A DNA stretch of 64,000 bases from Acidobacteriota bacterium (GTDB lineage: Bacteria > Acidobacteriota > Terriglobia > Terriglobales > Acidobacteriaceae), in contig JAFDVQ010000004.1 in NCBI GenBank assembly GCA_018268915.1, positions 124,001 to 188,000 of the forward strand, given 5' to 3'. How positions within the stretch are numbered: the stretch's first letter is position 1; every line of letters starts with the position of its first letter. Under the pieces are notes generated by a model. The model was given only the letters and a program-made list of their open reading frames with translations, searched no databases and was not told where the DNA came from. Shown one piece after another: positions 63,962 through 64,000 of the stretch. The position numbers and the translations under genes were made by a program.

Positions 63962-64000
63962 ATGGCACTTCCCTCTCTGGCCGAGATCCGCGAGGCCCAG
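63962..64000 (+). CDS. Start of a gene cut off by the window end
   Basis: An ATG at 63962 behind CTGGAG opens a frame reading MALPSLAEIREAQ to the window edge. This start resembles those of threonine dehydratase/serine racemase-type PLP enzymes, but thirteen codons are too few to be sure. It diverges from the cytochrome c gene with 42 bases between the starts. Confidence 0.35.
   Translation, partial: MALPSLAEIREAQ

Overview
This 64 kb window looks like chromosomal DNA of a free-living soil Acidobacteriota, most likely class Terriglobia. The pointers are three 'acidobacterial duplicated orphan permeases' (ADOPs, about 810-885 aa, MacB/FtsX type, one behind a PadR regulator), two secreted VWFA-related proteins of the type common in Acidobacteria, an inositol-1-phosphate synthase, a PNPase with a long basic Gly/Arg tail, high GC content, and dispersed TGTCATCCTGAGCG-type intergenic repeats. 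This placement is inferred from gene families, not from a marker-gene comparison. I found no rRNA, tRNA, CRISPR array, prophage or IS composite. The mobile DNA is of REP/RAYT type.

Layout. 0-4 kb: a RAYT with flanking REP hairpins, a DedA membrane protein, inositol-1-phosphate synthase, an orphan Flp-type pilin and a DUF2846 secreted protein. 4-12 kb: glycogen debranching enzyme GlgX, a membrane-bound SpoIIE-type phosphatase, a secreted M48 protease, a LytS-type histidine kinase and an excisionase-like HTH protein. 12-18 kb: ADOP 1, an M24 peptidase, then accB and accC. 18-28 kb: an octaheme HAO-family cytochrome c with a Crp/Fnr-type operator, a PLP decarboxylase, two VWFA proteins, a DUF4139-like protein and small hypotheticals. 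28-34 kb: a DUF4184 membrane protein, rpsO, pnp and a GGDEF protein. 34-40 kb: an orphan hypothetical, a cupin, a DUF4097-like protein, a CrtI-like oxidoreductase, a frameshifted DinB gene, murA and a PAP2 phosphatase. 40-48 kb: PadR with ADOP 2, a Tat-exported amidohydrolase and a GH78 rhamnosidase. 48-51 kb: murQ beside an AmiE-like serine hydrolase (muropeptide recycling), a secreted hypothetical and lepB. 51-59 kb: carA, a carboxypeptidase-regulatory-like protein, a second RAYT with inverted REPs, carB and a DapA-family protein. 58-64 kb: miaB with a bifunctional nuclease, a VOC protein, ADOP 3, a lipoprotein cytochrome c and the first codons of another gene.

Working together: accBC supply two subunits of acetyl-CoA carboxylase. 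murA, murQ, the AmiE-like hydrolase and PAP2 deal with cell wall synthesis, recycling and possibly lipid carriers. carAB make carbamoyl phosphate. rpsO-pnp and miaB are translation and RNA housekeeping. The most unusual parts are the bipartite REP hairpins and their two RAYTs (one inside the carA-carB gene string), the orphan octaheme cytochrome under a palindromic operator, and a DinB gene broken by a single frameshift. I did not find a convincing new multi-gene defence or mobile system.
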